From the NCBI GenBank assembly GCA_965115825.1, contig OZ220464.1:1178001-1242000 (forward strand): a stretch of DNA of 64,000 bases. The letters are read 5' to 3'. Below the pieces are notes generated by a model. The model did not search any database. It was given only the letters and a program-made list of their open reading frames with translations, and was not told the DNA's origin. The translations under genes were made by a program, and so were the position numbers. This stretch comes from Bin87 sp965115825 (lineage in GTDB: Bacteria; Chloroflexota; Dehalococcoidia; Lucifugimonadales; UBA3495). Shown here in pieces: positions 50,536-60,170 of this stretch (its first letter is position 1; every line of letters starts with the position of its first letter).

Positions 50536-50985
50536 TTATTCGGTGGTGGCGACGGATTCGCCATCCAGGGCGGCTTTCAGGGTGTGCCAAGGCAGGATGG
50601 CGCACTTGATGCGGGTGGGGTAGGCGATGACGCCGGCGAGGATTTCCAGGTCGCCGAGGAGGTCGTAGTCCAGCTGTGCGTCGGGTTGGGTAAGCATACG
50701 GTGAAACTCTTCGAACATGGCTATGGTTCGGTCGGGGTCGGCACCTTTCACGGCCTGGGTCAGGAGGGAGGCCGAAGCGCGGCTGATGGCGCAGCCGTGT
50801 CCTTGAAAGGCGATGTCGTCCACCGTTTCGTCGCCGATACGCAGCTGGAGGGAGATCTGGTCGCCGCAGAGGGGGTTGAAGCCGTCGGCCTGGTGAGTTG
50901 CATCGCGCAGGGTGCGGAAGTTGCGGGGGCGGCGGTTGTGCTCCAGGAGGATTTCCTGGTAGAGGTCGCTCAGGTCGGAAGCCAT
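50536..50985 (-). CDS. sufU: SufU Fe-S scaffold/zinc-dependent sulfurtransferase
   Basis: 149 residues with the exact SufU layout: Cys40, Asp42 (NPLCGD), Cys65 (GHGCAISRASAS) and Cys128 (RIKCAILPW). SufU receives persulfide from SufS and passes it to the SufBCD scaffold. Its ATG overlaps the sufS stop (TGATG), giving coupled translation. This is the gram-positive/Chloroflexota arrangement rather than SufE. Confidence 0.92.
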   Translation of the reverse strand: MASDLSDLYQEILLEHNRRPRNFRTLRDATHQADGFNPLCGDQISLQLRIGDETVDDIAFQGHGCAISRASASLLTQAVKGADPDRTIAMFEEFHRMLTQPDAQLDYDLLGDLEILAGVIAYPTRIKCAILPWHTLKAALDGESVATTE

Positions 50986-52271
50986 CAGCCGAACACCTCA
51001 ATAACCCGGTCGATGGCCAGGGCCAAGGCGTCAATGTCGTCGGTAGTGTTGTAGAAGGACAGGGAGGCGCGGACGGTGGCGGGGACGCCGTAGCGGGCCA
51101 TGACCGGCTGGGCGCAATGGTGGCCGGTGCGCACAGCGATGCCCTCGGCGTCCAGGATCGTGCCGATGTCGTGGGGATGGGCCAGTTCCATGTGGAAGGA
51201 CAGGATGCCGCCCTTGTCCTGGGCGACGCCGATGAGCCGGACGCCGGAGATGCCGCGGAGTTTATCAGTTCCGTAGCGGAGCAGGGCCTGTTCGTAGGCG
51301 GAGATGCGGGCCATGCCGATGCTTTCCAGGTAGTTGACGGCTGCGCCGAGGCCGATGGCGCCGGCAATGTCGGGGGTGCCGGCCTCGAACTTGTGGGGCA
51401 GGGTGTTGTAGATGGTTTCCTCAAAGGTTACGGAGCGGATCATTTCGCCGCCCGACTGGTAGGGAGGCATATCGTTGAGCAGGTCGGCACGGCCCCAGAG
51501 GGCGCCGATGCCGGTAGGGCCGTAGAGTTTATGCCCGGAGAAAGTGAGGAAGTCCACGCCCAACGCCTGGACATCCACCGGCATATGGGGAACGGACTGG
51601 GCGGCGTCGACCAGGACGGGGACGCCGCGGGCGTGGGCCAGTTGGGCCATGTCGGCGATGGGGTTCACGGTGCCCAAGGCGTTGGACTGATGGACTATGG
51701 AGACGAGCCGGGTGCGGTCGTTGAGCATACTTTCGTACTGGTCGAGGAGCAGCTCGCCGTCGTCGTTGAAGGGGACGACGCGGAGTTGAATGCCGATTTC
51801 CTGGCCGAGGATCTGCCAGGGGACGATGTTGGAGTGATGTTCCATGCCGGTGATGATGACCTCGTCGCCGGCTTTGAAGTACTTGCGGCCGTAGCTGTGG
51901 GCCACCAGGTTCAGGCCTTCGGTGGCGCCGCGGACGTAGATGATTTCGTTGACGTCGGGGGCGTTGATGAAGCGACGGACTGCTTCGCGGCCGGCTTCGT
52001 AGTCGTCGGTGGCGCGCTGGCTAAGGGTGTGGACGCCGCGGTGGACGTTGGCGTTGTTATGGAGGTAGTAGTTGCTGATGGCGTCGATGACAGCGCGGGG
52101 TTTCTGGGTGGTGGCGGCGTTGTCCAGATAGACCAGCGGCTTGCCGTTGACCTGCTGATGGAGGATTGGAAAGTCCTGGCGGATGCGGTACGGGTCCAGG
52201 GAAGCCAGGCCGCCGGGTTGAGTCGCGGCGGCGCGGTCGGGGGCGTCGGTTGTGTTGATGGCGGTGGTCAC
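50985..52271 (-). CDS. sufS: Cysteine desulfurase SufS
   Basis: 428 residues from a GTG that overlaps the sufD stop (TAGTG). PLP Lys248 is in TFSGHKLYG, the persulfide Cys386 in RTGHHCAQP, and TGMEHHSNIVPWQ is typical. It removes sulfur from cysteine for Fe-S assembly. The longer frame to 52778 is only read-through inside sufD. Confidence 0.94.
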   Translation of the reverse strand: MTTAINTTDAPDRAAATQPGGLASLDPYRIRQDFPILHQQVNGKPLVYLDNAATTQKPRAVIDAISNYYLHNNANVHRGVHTLSQRATDDYEAGREAVRRFINAPDVNEIIYVRGATEGLNLVAHSYGRKYFKAGDEVIITGMEHHSNIVPWQILGQEIGIQLRVVPFNDDGELLLDQYESMLNDRTRLVSIVHQSNALGTVNPIADMAQLAHARGVPVLVDAAQSVPHMPVDVQALGVDFLTFSGHKLYGPTGIGALWGRADLLNDMPPYQSGGEMIRSVTFEETIYNTLPHKFEAGTPDIAGAIGLGAAVNYLESIGMARISAYEQALLRYGTDKLRGISGVRLIGVAQDKGGILSFHMELAHPHDIGTILDAEGIAVRTGHHCAQPVMARYGVPATVRASLSFYNTTDDIDALALAIDRVIEVFG

Positions 52272-53653
52272 TAGCGGCCTCCGGGGGACGGGGATCCGAG
52301 GGAGAGCGAAAGGTCGGCGTCGGGGATGGCGTTGCGGAACTGGGCGTCGAGGTATTGGCGCAACGGCTCCAGGGCTACGGTATCGATGATTTCGCTGGCA
52401 AAGGCGTGAATGAGGATGCGGCTGGCGGTGGGGAGGTCGAGGCCCCGGCTGCGCATATAGAAAACGGTATCGGCGTCGATGTGGCCGGCGGTGGCGCCGT
52501 GGCCGCACTTGACGTCGTCGGCGTAGATAAGCAGGCTGGGCTTGCTGTCCACTTCGGCGTATTCCGAGAGCAGGAGGTTTTTGTCGGTCTGCTGGGAGTC
52601 GGTTTTCTGGGCGTCCTTGCGGACAATTACGTTGCCGCCGAAGACGGCGCGGGAGTGTCCGTCCAGTATGCCCTTGTAGAACATACGGCTGACGCCGTAG
52701 GGTTCGGCGTGGTCGATGTTGATGTAGTTGTCGATGTGCTGGCTGCCGCCGGTGAGGTACAGGCCGTTGAGAGTGCACTGGGCGCCGGTTCCGGCCAGTT
52801 TGACGCCGAAGTCGTTGCGTCCGAGGGCGGCGCCCCGGGCGATGGATGCGGACGAAAATGTGGAGTCCTTGCGCTGTGCAACCCGGCTGACGCCCACGTG
52901 GTAGGCGTCCATGCCCTCGAAGAGGAGGCGGTAGTGTTCTACGCTGGCGCCATCGGAGAGGGCGGCTTCGGTTACGGCGTTGGTCAAGTAGCGGGCGTCG
53001 TCGGGGCCGGCGAAGGTTTCAATCACGGTGAGGCGGGAGTGGGGCGCTGCGTTAATCAGAGTGTGGGGGTAGGAAACCCGGGGCTGCCGGCGGCCGGTGG
53101 CGAGATAGATGATGTTGACCACGCCGGCGTCGGCGTCGGGCGGGACGGAGATGCTCACGCCGTGGTGGATGAAGGCGGCGCTGAGGGCGACAAAACCGTC
53201 ATGCTCCGGCGCGGCCAGGCTGCCCAGGAGGGCGTCGACGCCGGCCGGGTCGGCGGCGAGGGCGTCGGGCAGCGGGGCGATGGTCAAGCCGGCGGCGTCC
53301 AGCGCAATGTCGTCGGACAGGGCCGGCGCAAACACGCCGTCCACCATCACCAGGGTGCGCCAGTCGCTATGACGGGGAGCGGCGGCGGACACGTCGGCCA
53401 GGGTCAAGCCGGCGTCTGCGGGGCGCAGGGTCGGCTCGAAGGCAAAGGGGGTTCGGGCGATGGGAGCGGCGTTAGTGTATTTCCAGGGTTCGTTGCCGCG
53501 GCGGGCGGTGGGCAGTCCGAGCCGGGTGAAAGCAGTCCAGCCGCGCTTGCGCAAGCGGCGCAGGGTATCCGGTACGTCGGCCGGCTGCGCGGCGTAAGCG
53601 GCGGCGTAGTGGGGGTAAGCGTCGGCGGGGGATGTGGGCGCGGTGATGGTCAT
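52271..53653 (-). CDS. sufD: Fe-S assembly protein SufD
   Basis: 460 residues. The right-handed beta-helix core carries RNDFGVKLAGTGAQCTLNGL and the C-terminal KTDSQQTDKNLLLSEYAEVD with CGHGATAGHIDADTVFYMRS. The N-terminal WTAFTRLGLPTARRGNEPWK is the usual SufD leader. It pairs with SufB and SufC as the scaffold. sufC starts upstream, with a 117-base gap. Confidence 0.92.
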   Translation of the reverse strand: MTITAPTSPADAYPHYAAAYAAQPADVPDTLRRLRKRGWTAFTRLGLPTARRGNEPWKYTNAAPIARTPFAFEPTLRPADAGLTLADVSAAAPRHSDWRTLVMVDGVFAPALSDDIALDAAGLTIAPLPDALAADPAGVDALLGSLAAPEHDGFVALSAAFIHHGVSISVPPDADAGVVNIIYLATGRRQPRVSYPHTLINAAPHSRLTVIETFAGPDDARYLTNAVTEAALSDGASVEHYRLLFEGMDAYHVGVSRVAQRKDSTFSSASIARGAALGRNDFGVKLAGTGAQCTLNGLYLTGGSQHIDNYINIDHAEPYGVSRMFYKGILDGHSRAVFGGNVIVRKDAQKTDSQQTDKNLLLSEYAEVDSKPSLLIYADDVKCGHGATAGHIDADTVFYMRSRGLDLPTASRILIHAFASEIIDTVALEPLRQYLDAQFRNAIPDADLSLSLGSPSPGGR

Positions 53654-53770
53654 TCGGTACGCTCGGTGGGGTGAGTGGGGTGGGGAGGTTAGTCGGAGTG
53701 GTCATTGATTTTGGCACGCGCTGCGTTCCTGCTGTGGAACAGTTTTCGTACACCCGGCAGCGCGTTGGGT

Positions 53771-54577
53771 CTATTCCGCTGCGCCTACTTCTTCCCGCAG
53801 CCAGTCGTAGCCCTGGGCTTCCAGCTGTTCGGCGAGTTCGGGGCCGCCGCTACGGACGATGCGGCCATCCAGCAGCACGTGTACCCGGTCGGGGGTGATG
53901 TAGTTGAGGATGCGCTGGTAGTGAGTTACCACCACGGCGGCGTTGTCGGGCCGGCGCAGGCGGTTGACGCCGTCGGCGACGATGCGCAGGGCGTCGATGT
54001 CGAGGCCGGAGTCGGTTTCATCCAGGAGGGAGAGGGTGGGTTCGAGGAGGGCCATTTGGAGGACTTCGTTGCGTTTTTTCTCGCCGCCGGAGAAGCCTTC
54101 GTTGACGGAGCGACGCACCAGTTCGGGGTCGATTTCGACTTCGGCGACTTTGGCGCGGAGCAGGCGGTCGAACTCGCGGGCGCCCATTTCCTCTTCGCCT
54201 TGGTGGGTGCGGCGGGCGTCCACGGCGGCCTTGAGGAATTGCCAGGCGCGGACGCCGGGCAGCTCTACGGGGTATTGGAAGGCGAGGAATACGCCTTCGC
54301 GGGCGCGGTCTTCGGGTTCCATGTCCAGCAAGTCCATGCCCCGGTACAGGGCCTGGCCGTTGGTGACGGCGTATTCGGGCCGGCCGGCGAGGGTATTGGC
54401 AAGGGTGCTTTTGCCGGAGCCGTTGGGGCCCATGATGGCGTGGACTTCGCCGGGATGGACAGTGAGGTTCACGCCGCGCAGGATTTCCTGCTCGTCGATG
54501 GATACGTGGAGGTCGCGCACTTGGAGAATGGGCGCGGCGTTGTGGTTATCAGGGGCGGTCATGGCGGTTTGGGACAT
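53771..54577 (-). CDS. sufC: Fe-S assembly ATPase SufC
   Basis: 268 residues of ABC ATPase. Walker A GPNGSGKS is at 50-57, the signature SGGEKKRNEVLQMALLEP, and Walker B LSLLDETDSGLD. The adapted SGGEKKRNEV signature is specific to SufC. It drives conformational change in the SufBCD scaffold. It is followed by sufD. Confidence 0.94.
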   Translation of the reverse strand: MSQTAMTAPDNHNAAPILQVRDLHVSIDEQEILRGVNLTVHPGEVHAIMGPNGSGKSTLANTLAGRPEYAVTNGQALYRGMDLLDMEPEDRAREGVFLAFQYPVELPGVRAWQFLKAAVDARRTHQGEEEMGAREFDRLLRAKVAEVEIDPELVRRSVNEGFSGGEKKRNEVLQMALLEPTLSLLDETDSGLDIDALRIVADGVNRLRRPDNAAVVVTHYQRILNYITPDRVHVLLDGRIVRSGGPELAEQLEAQGYDWLREEVGAAE

Positions 54578-54654
54578 CCTTGTAGTGGGGGAGGCCGGGT
54601 TATGACTTGCGCGGGGATGGCGAAACGGATGGCTGGGAATGAGGGGAGATATGG

Positions 54655-56127
54655 TTAGCCGACGGTGCCTTCGAGGCTGACTTTGAGGAGTTGGGAGGCT
54701 TCCATGGCGAACTCGAAGGGGAGTTCTTGGAAGATGCCGCGGCAGAAACCGTTGATAATCATGAAGTGGGCGTCTTCGACGCCGATGCCTCGCTGCTGCA
54801 AGTAAAAGAGCTGGTCATCGGAGACTTTGGAGGTGGTGGCTTCGTGTTCCATCTGCGCGGTGGGGTTTTTGACCTCGATGTAGGGGACGGTGTGGGCGCC
54901 GCACTTATCGCCGACGAGGAGGGAATCGCACTGGGTGAAGTTTTTGGCGCCGTGAGCAGAGGGGTTGATTTTCACGAGACCGCGGTAGGTTTGCTGGCCC
55001 TGTCCGGCGGAGATGCCTTTGGCGACGATGGTGCTGCGGGTGTTTTTGCCGAGGTGGATCATTTTGGTGCCGGTGTCGGCCTGCTGCCAGTTGTTGACCA
55101 GGGCGACGGAGTAGAACTCGCCGACGGAGTTGTCGCCTTGCAGGATGACGCTGGGGTATTTCCAGGTGATGGCGGAGCCGGTTTCGACCTGGGTCCAGGA
55201 GATTTTGGAGTCGGGGCCGGCGCACTTGCCGCGTTTGGTGACGAAGTTGTACACGCCGCCCTGCCCGTCTTTGTCGCCGGGATACCAATTCTGCAAGGTG
55301 CTGTACTTGATTTCAGCGCCCTGGAGGGCGACCAGTTCGACTACGGCGGCGTGGAGCTGGGTGGATTTGCGCATGGGAGCGGTGCAGCCTTCCAAGTAGC
55401 TGACATAGGCGCCTTCGTCGGCGACGATGAGGGTGCGCTCGAACTGGCCGCTGTCAGCCTGGTTGATGCGGAAGTAGGTCATCAGCTCGATGGGGCAGCG
55501 GACGCCGGGAGGGATGTAGGCGAAGGAGCCGTCGGAGAAGACGGCGGAGTTCAGGGTGGCATAGAAGTTGTCGGCATAGGGGACTACCGAGCCGAGGTAT
55601 TTCCGCACCAGGTCGGGGTGGTTCTGGATGGCCTCGCTCATGGAGCAAAAGATGACGCCGGCTTTTTCCAGCTGCTCCTGATAGGTGGTGGCGACGGAAA
55701 CGCTGTCGAGGACGGCGTCCACGGCGACGCCGGCCAGGCGGGCCTGTTCTGCGAGGGGGATGCCGAGCTTGTTGAAGGCTGCGATGACTTCCGGGTCAAC
55801 GTCGTCCAGGCTTTTGGGGCCGTCGTCGGCCGATTTGGGAGCGGCGTAGTAGTGGATATCCTGGTAGTCGATGGGGGGGTAGTCGACGTTGGCCCAAGTG
55901 GGGGCGGCGTAGTCCTGGCGCTGCCAGAAGCGGTAGGCCTTCAAGCGCCAGTCGAGCATCCATTCGGGCTCGTTTTTTTTGGCCGAAATCAGCCGTACCA
56001 CGTCCTCGTTGAGGCCCTTGGGGAAGGCTTCCTCTTCGATATCGATGGTAAAGCCCCACTTGTAGTCGGAGTTCAACTCCTCGGCGGTGGTATCGCGGGA
56101 GATAACGCGCTGGGCCTGAGTGGTCAT
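54655..56127 (-). CDS. sufB: Fe-S assembly protein SufB
   Basis: 490 residues. KYSTLQNWYPGDKDGQGGVY and NFVTKRGKC, HLGKNTRSTIVAKGISAGQG and CDSLLVGDKCGAHTVPYIEV are SufB marks, with the cluster-ligand Cys region near the C-terminus. It is the first gene of the suf operon. The upstream spacer (56128-57154) has no gene I can support, and no SufR or IscR regulator gene lies beside it. Confidence 0.94.
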   Translation of the reverse strand: MTTQAQRVISRDTTAEELNSDYKWGFTIDIEEEAFPKGLNEDVVRLISAKKNEPEWMLDWRLKAYRFWQRQDYAAPTWANVDYPPIDYQDIHYYAAPKSADDGPKSLDDVDPEVIAAFNKLGIPLAEQARLAGVAVDAVLDSVSVATTYQEQLEKAGVIFCSMSEAIQNHPDLVRKYLGSVVPYADNFYATLNSAVFSDGSFAYIPPGVRCPIELMTYFRINQADSGQFERTLIVADEGAYVSYLEGCTAPMRKSTQLHAAVVELVALQGAEIKYSTLQNWYPGDKDGQGGVYNFVTKRGKCAGPDSKISWTQVETGSAITWKYPSVILQGDNSVGEFYSVALVNNWQQADTGTKMIHLGKNTRSTIVAKGISAGQGQQTYRGLVKINPSAHGAKNFTQCDSLLVGDKCGAHTVPYIEVKNPTAQMEHEATTSKVSDDQLFYLQQRGIGVEDAHFMIINGFCRGIFQELPFEFAMEASQLLKVSLEGTVG

Positions 56128-56173
56128 TGGACGGACATCCTCCTCACCGGGAAAGTCAGCGGCGGGGCCGGTG

Positions 56174-56206
56174 ATAAAATAGGCAATTCCCGACCGTTAA
56201 GGTCAA
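56174..56206 (-). promoter_or_regulatory. Candidate suf operon promoter with a small dyad
   Basis: On the minus strand TTGACC (56206-56201) and TATTTT (56181-56176) have a long 19-base spacer. A GACC-GTTAA-GGTC dyad at 56192-56204 overlaps the -35, so it could be an operator. Confidence 0.35.
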
Positions 56207-56805
56207 CAATTATCCTAGCCCAGCGAGGGGGATCTGTCAACGGGAAGGAGAGAGGCGACCGAGGCCGCTCGGTTATGACGCGGCGGTGGGCGGGTCGGCT
56301 CCCTTGAGGCGGTTGGCGCCTTTGGGAGGCGCGCGGTCGGTAGGGTTGGGGTTGGCGGTGTTCATGGTGGTTGTTTGCCTCCTTTTGGTCGGTCGGTGGA
56401 TTTTTGGTGGAGTTCGTGGGGGTTCAGGATGTCGGCGCTACGGTCTGAGAGCGTGGCTTGCTATTTACGTCCTAGTCTTGCGCGTGCTGACGGCTGCTTG
56501 GGCAGCGCTCGTCCTCGCGCAGCGGTGGTGACGCCCGCCGTGCTGGGTGCGCCAGCCGGGTAATGTGACCGACCTCCGGCGCACTACAGTGGTGCAATGG
56601 ATCCGACGTGCCGCACAGTACGGATGCGGCGGGTTAGACCGTGTTATCCTGAACCCCGTTGAACTCTTGTTTTAGCCTCCTGGCTGGATTTTGGTGTCGG
56701 GCGGTGTCCTGGCCGGGGACGGTATCCGGACGGTTCTCGAGGGGCCGTTGGATTAGCCTGACGGGGATAGTATAGCGCACGGAAGTACGTAGTACAAGCG
56801 GTTTT

Positions 56806-56850
56806 TGTCAGAATCAGGATTTACTGGATTTTGGGATTTTCAGGATGGGG
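56806..56850 (+). repeat. 45-bp GGATTT dispersed repeat, copy 8
   Basis: The pattern is TGTCAGAATCAGGATTTACT, then TGGGATTTTCAGGATGGGG. The surrounding 56207-57154 spacer holds copies 8 and 9 and G/T-rich DNA. A short frame near 56563-56680 (DLRRTTVVQWIRRAA) may be a transposase scrap, but I cannot support it. Confidence 0.85.
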
Positions 56851-56899
56851 TTGTGGGTGTGCGGCGCCGGAGAGGAGATGGGGGTTGGCGGTGGGGGAT

Positions 56900-56943
56900 T
56901 GTCAGAATCAGGATTTACCGGATTTTGGGATTTTCAGGATTGT
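56900..56943 (+). repeat. 45-bp GGATTT dispersed repeat, copy 9
   Basis: The pattern is TGTCAGAATCAGGATTTACC, then TGGGATTTTCAGGATTGTGG, 94 bases after copy 8. Confidence 0.85.
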
Positions 56944-57154
56944 GGTGGGTTGTGGCGTTGGAGTGGGGGATGGTAGGGCTGTGGTTAATGGGCGGGGGAC
57001 GGGATGGCGGTGGGTTATACTGTTGGGGTTGGGATTTCCGGCGGATGGGCGGACTACGGATGGCGGGATGCGGATGGCTTGTTGGGATGGAGGGTTTCTG
57101 TGGAGTGGTATGGTGGCTTACGGGTGCGATGGCTTACATGTTGGAGGGTTTTTG

Positions 57155-57937
57155 ATGGCTTACAGCGGGTTGGATTTGACGGGTCGGAAGGCGCTGGTTA
57201 CGGGCGCGGCGCGGGGGATTGGCGCGACGCTGGCGGTGGGTTTGGCACAGGCGGGGGCAGACGTGGCAGTGTGCGATTTGGCGTCTGATGAGTCGTGGGA
57301 GGGTCTGGCGGGGACGGTTTGGCGCATCAGGAATGAGGGTCGGATGGGGCTGGCGGTTGACCTGGATGTGGGGGAGGTGTCGGAGATTCGTCCGACGCTG
57401 CGACGGGTGTGGGAGGAGCTGGGCGGGCTGGATATTCTGGTGAATAACGCGGGCATCCGGCGGAGGGCGGCGGCGCTGGAGGTTACGGAGGAGGATTGGG
57501 ATGCGGTGATGGATACGAATCTGAAGGGGGCGTTCTTCTGCGCGCAGGCGGCGGCGCGGCTGATGATTCCGCAGGGGTATGGGCGCATCATCAATGTGGC
57601 GTCGCAGCTGGCGCTAGTGGGCGCGACGGAGCGGGCGGCGTACTGCGCGAGCAAGGGCGGGCTGCTGAATTTGACGCGGGTTTTGGCGTTGGAATGGGCG
57701 CGGTATGGCATTACGGTGAATGCTATCGGGCCGGGGCCGACGGCGACGCCGGGGACGCTGGAGGCGGAGACGCGAGGGGCTGCGGAGGTGGAGGCGGAGC
57801 TGCGGGTGAAGATGCCGCTGGGTCGCCGGATGGAGGCCGAGGAGCTGGTCGGGTCGGCGATATATCTGGCGAGCGGGTCGGCGGGGGCGACGACGGGGCA
57901 GATGCTGGTGGTGGATGGAGGATGGACGGCGATGTAA
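57155..57937 (+). CDS. Short-chain dehydrogenase/reductase
   Basis: 260 residues of classical SDR. TGAARGIG is at 16-23, NNAG at 97-100 and Ser150 in INVASQ, with Tyr163 and Lys167 in AAYCASKGG. GLLNLTRVLALEWARYGITVNAIGPG is the FabG-like helix. It is an NAD(P)-dependent oxidoreductase, closest in pattern to gluconate or 3-oxoacyl reductases. ATG 57155 follows GGAGGG. Unlike the SDR at 17176, its catalytic set is complete. Confidence 0.88.
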   Translation: MAYSGLDLTGRKALVTGAARGIGATLAVGLAQAGADVAVCDLASDESWEGLAGTVWRIRNEGRMGLAVDLDVGEVSEIRPTLRRVWEELGGLDILVNNAGIRRRAAALEVTEEDWDAVMDTNLKGAFFCAQAAARLMIPQGYGRIINVASQLALVGATERAAYCASKGGLLNLTRVLALEWARYGITVNAIGPGPTATPGTLEAETRGAAEVEAELRVKMPLGRRMEAEELVGSAIYLASGSAGATTGQMLVVDGGWTAM

Positions 57938-57941
57938 GGGT

Positions 57942-57986
57942 TGTCAGAAGCAGGATTTGCCGGATTTGGGGATTTTCGGGATGGGG
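57942..57986 (+). repeat. 45-bp GGATTT dispersed repeat, copy 10
   Basis: The pattern is TGTCAGAAGCAGGATTTGCC, then TGGGGATTTTCGGGATGGG, just after the SDR stop. Confidence 0.8.
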
Positions 57987-58048
57987 GTTATGGCGCGGGG
58001 GTGGGTTGCGGTGTGGGCGGTGGAGTTGGTGGGTTAGGGGGTGGGGGT

Positions 58049-58094
58049 TGTCAGAAGCAGGATTTACCGGATTTGGGGATTTTCAGGATGGGGG
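58049..58094 (+). repeat. 45-bp GGATTT dispersed repeat, copy 11
   Basis: The pattern is TGTCAGAAGCAGGATTTACC, then TGGGGATTTTCAGGATGGGG, 107 bases after copy 10. Confidence 0.85.
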
Positions 58095-58234
58095 TTGCGG
58101 GTTTTGGCGGGGGCGGCTGGGTGGGGTTTGGGGCGGCGGGCGGGAGTGGCTGATTTGTGTGATGTCTTATCACGGGCGCGGCGGCTGTGTGGGTTTTGGG
58201 TGTGATAGAATCGCGGCGGCCGGGCTCGGGGGCA

Positions 58235-58291
58235 GCAAAGTTAGGGCATTGCTTGGTGATTAGGCAAAGTTAGGCGTTGCTTCGTGATTAG
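58235..58291 (+). repeat. Tandem ~29-bp duplication
   Basis: GCAAAGTTAGGGCATTGCTT then GGTGATTAG is followed at 58264 by a near copy. It lies upstream of the LRR gene. Confidence 0.75.
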
Positions 58292-58397
58292 GCACTGGAT
58301 TACATACGATGAGCGTGATGGCCGGGGTGGCGGCGCTGGTCGGGGTAGTGGTGGTGATGGCCGGGGTTGAGGCCGGCTGCGGGGCGTTTCCGGGTGG

Positions 58398-60080
58398 TTG
58401 AGGATTCTGCTGGTTGGGCTGCTTTTGCTGCTGTTGGCGGGGCTGGCAGCGTTTCTCCTGGCCGGGATAGGAGAGGAAAATGATGGGGAGGCTATGGCAT
58501 CGGCTACGCTGACGGTGGCGGATGTTGCGACGGCTACGGCCGGCGTGACGGAGACGCCGGGGGCTGTCGCGGTGTCTGACGGGTCGCAGACGCCGGGGGC
58601 ATCTGGCGGGGCCGGAGGGTCGCAGACGCCGGTTGTTCCCGCATTGCCTTATCCGCCGGAAGCGTCGGGCACTCCGGCCGGGTCTGACCCGATGCTGACG
58701 CAGGGTACTCCGGCTGGGTCTGACCCGCCGGCGCCAGGTGTTCCTACGTTGCCGGCTACGCCGCAGATGCCGGGCATTACGATGGAGGTTGCGGGGGCTA
58801 CGGCTACGCCTACGTCTTCCACTCCGGCGAGCGCTGTTGGGGTGACGGCTGCGCCTACGGACGGGCCAACGCTGGGGAATACTGCGACGAGCGTGGCGCC
58901 GTTGCCGGTTATTGGGATAAGCGGGGCTAGCGCGACGCCTACTCCGACGGGTACAGGCATGCCTACGGCGACGCTGACGGGAACTCCGGCGGGGGTGTCA
59001 GCAGGGACGCCTACGGCTACCGCTACTGTATCGCCTACTCCGACGGCTAGCCCTACGCCTACTCCGACAAGGGTTATAGCGGGGACGCCGGCAGGCACTC
59101 CTACGCCGACAAGCACGCCGACGGCTACGGCTAGCGCTACTGCTTCACCTACGCCGACAGCTACGGGGACTCCGGTGGGGACGCCAGCAGATACGCCTAC
59201 GCCGACAGCTACGCCTACTGTGTCACCTACTCCTACCCGCACGGCCACCGTTACTGCTTCGCCTACTCCTACCCGCACGGCCATCGTTACTGCTTCGCCT
59301 ACTCCTACTCGGACGGCTACACCTACCTCTTCGCCTACTCCGATTCGCCTACTCCGACAATCTCCGGCTGCGCCGATGACCGGCTCGTGCTGGTAGAGGT
59401 CTGGCTCGACACCAAGGGGTCACTATGGAGCGAAAGAAGAAAAGAGCATTGGCTGAGCGACAGGCCGTTGGACGATTGGAGAGGCGTTGAGGCTGACGAG
59501 GACGATTGCGTCCTCGAGTTGTCCCTCCCGAATTGGGGGCTGGCGGGTAAAATACCGGCGAACTTGGGACGGCTCAGCAAGTTGGAAGTGCTAATCATGA
59601 CCAACAACTCACGTTTAGGAGGCGAGATACCGGAGGAGTTGGGTGCCCTGAGCAATTTGGAAGTGTTGAGGCTGTGGAATAACGATTTGGGAGGCGAGAT
59701 ACCGGCGAGTCTGGGGAGGCTCAGTAATTTGAAAGAGTTAAGCCTCCTGTCGATATGGATTGGAAGGTGGGATACCGGAGGCGCTGAGGAATCTCCGCAA
59801 GTTGGAAACGCTAAATCTCGGCGAGAATCTGCTATCGGGAGAGATACCGACGTGGCTGGGGGAACTCACGAACTTGCGGGTTTTGCGTCTCGACAACGGG
59901 AGGGGCGCCAATGATAACCAATTCAGCGGCCCGATACCGCCGGAGCTGGGCAATCTGGTGAAGTTGACCAACTGGAGGATCGCAGGCAATACGGGGTTGG
60001 GAGGGTGCATACCGGCTACCTGGGGGAGGACAGGGTATAATGACTTTGATGAGGCGGGGCTGGAGTACTGTACGGACTAG
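58398..60080 (+). pseudogene. Surface LRR protein with Thr/Pro stalk, broken by two frameshifts
   Basis: Frame 1 (58398 TTG to 59396) has a signal-like helix (LLVGLLLLLLAGLAAFLLAG) and about 290 residues of Thr/Pro/Ala repeat. Near 59340 the coding frame shifts, and the second frame gives VEVWLDTKGSLWSERRKEHW and LRR units with LRLWNNDLGGEIPASLG. Near 59750 it shifts again into LETLNLGENLLSGEIPTWLG up to the stop at 60080. The units are plant-type (LxGxIP) LRRs. Restoring both frames would give about 560 residues. Assembly error is possible; otherwise the gene is decayed or phase-variable. Confidence 0.75.
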
Positions 60081-60088
60081 CGGCGGGT

Positions 60089-60133
60089 TGTCAGAATCAG
60101 GATTTACCGGATTTTAGGATTTTCAGGATTGGG
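60089..60133 (+). repeat. 45-bp GGATTT dispersed repeat, copy 12
   Basis: The pattern is TGTCAGAATCAGGATTTACC, then TAGGATTTTCAGGATTGGG, right after the LRR gene. Confidence 0.85.
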
Positions 60134-60170
60134 ATGGTGGCGGATGGGGGTGGGATGGGGTAGGTGGGGT

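Noticed and set aside
54691..56307. A 538-residue plus-strand frame
   Set aside because: It is the antisense shadow of sufB, low in complexity, with no family features.
56440..56680. Transposase or tRNA-like scrap upstream of the SDR
   Set aside because: A short frame (DLRRTTVVQWIRRAA) hints at a helix-turn-helix, but no start, partner segment or cloverleaf could be supported.
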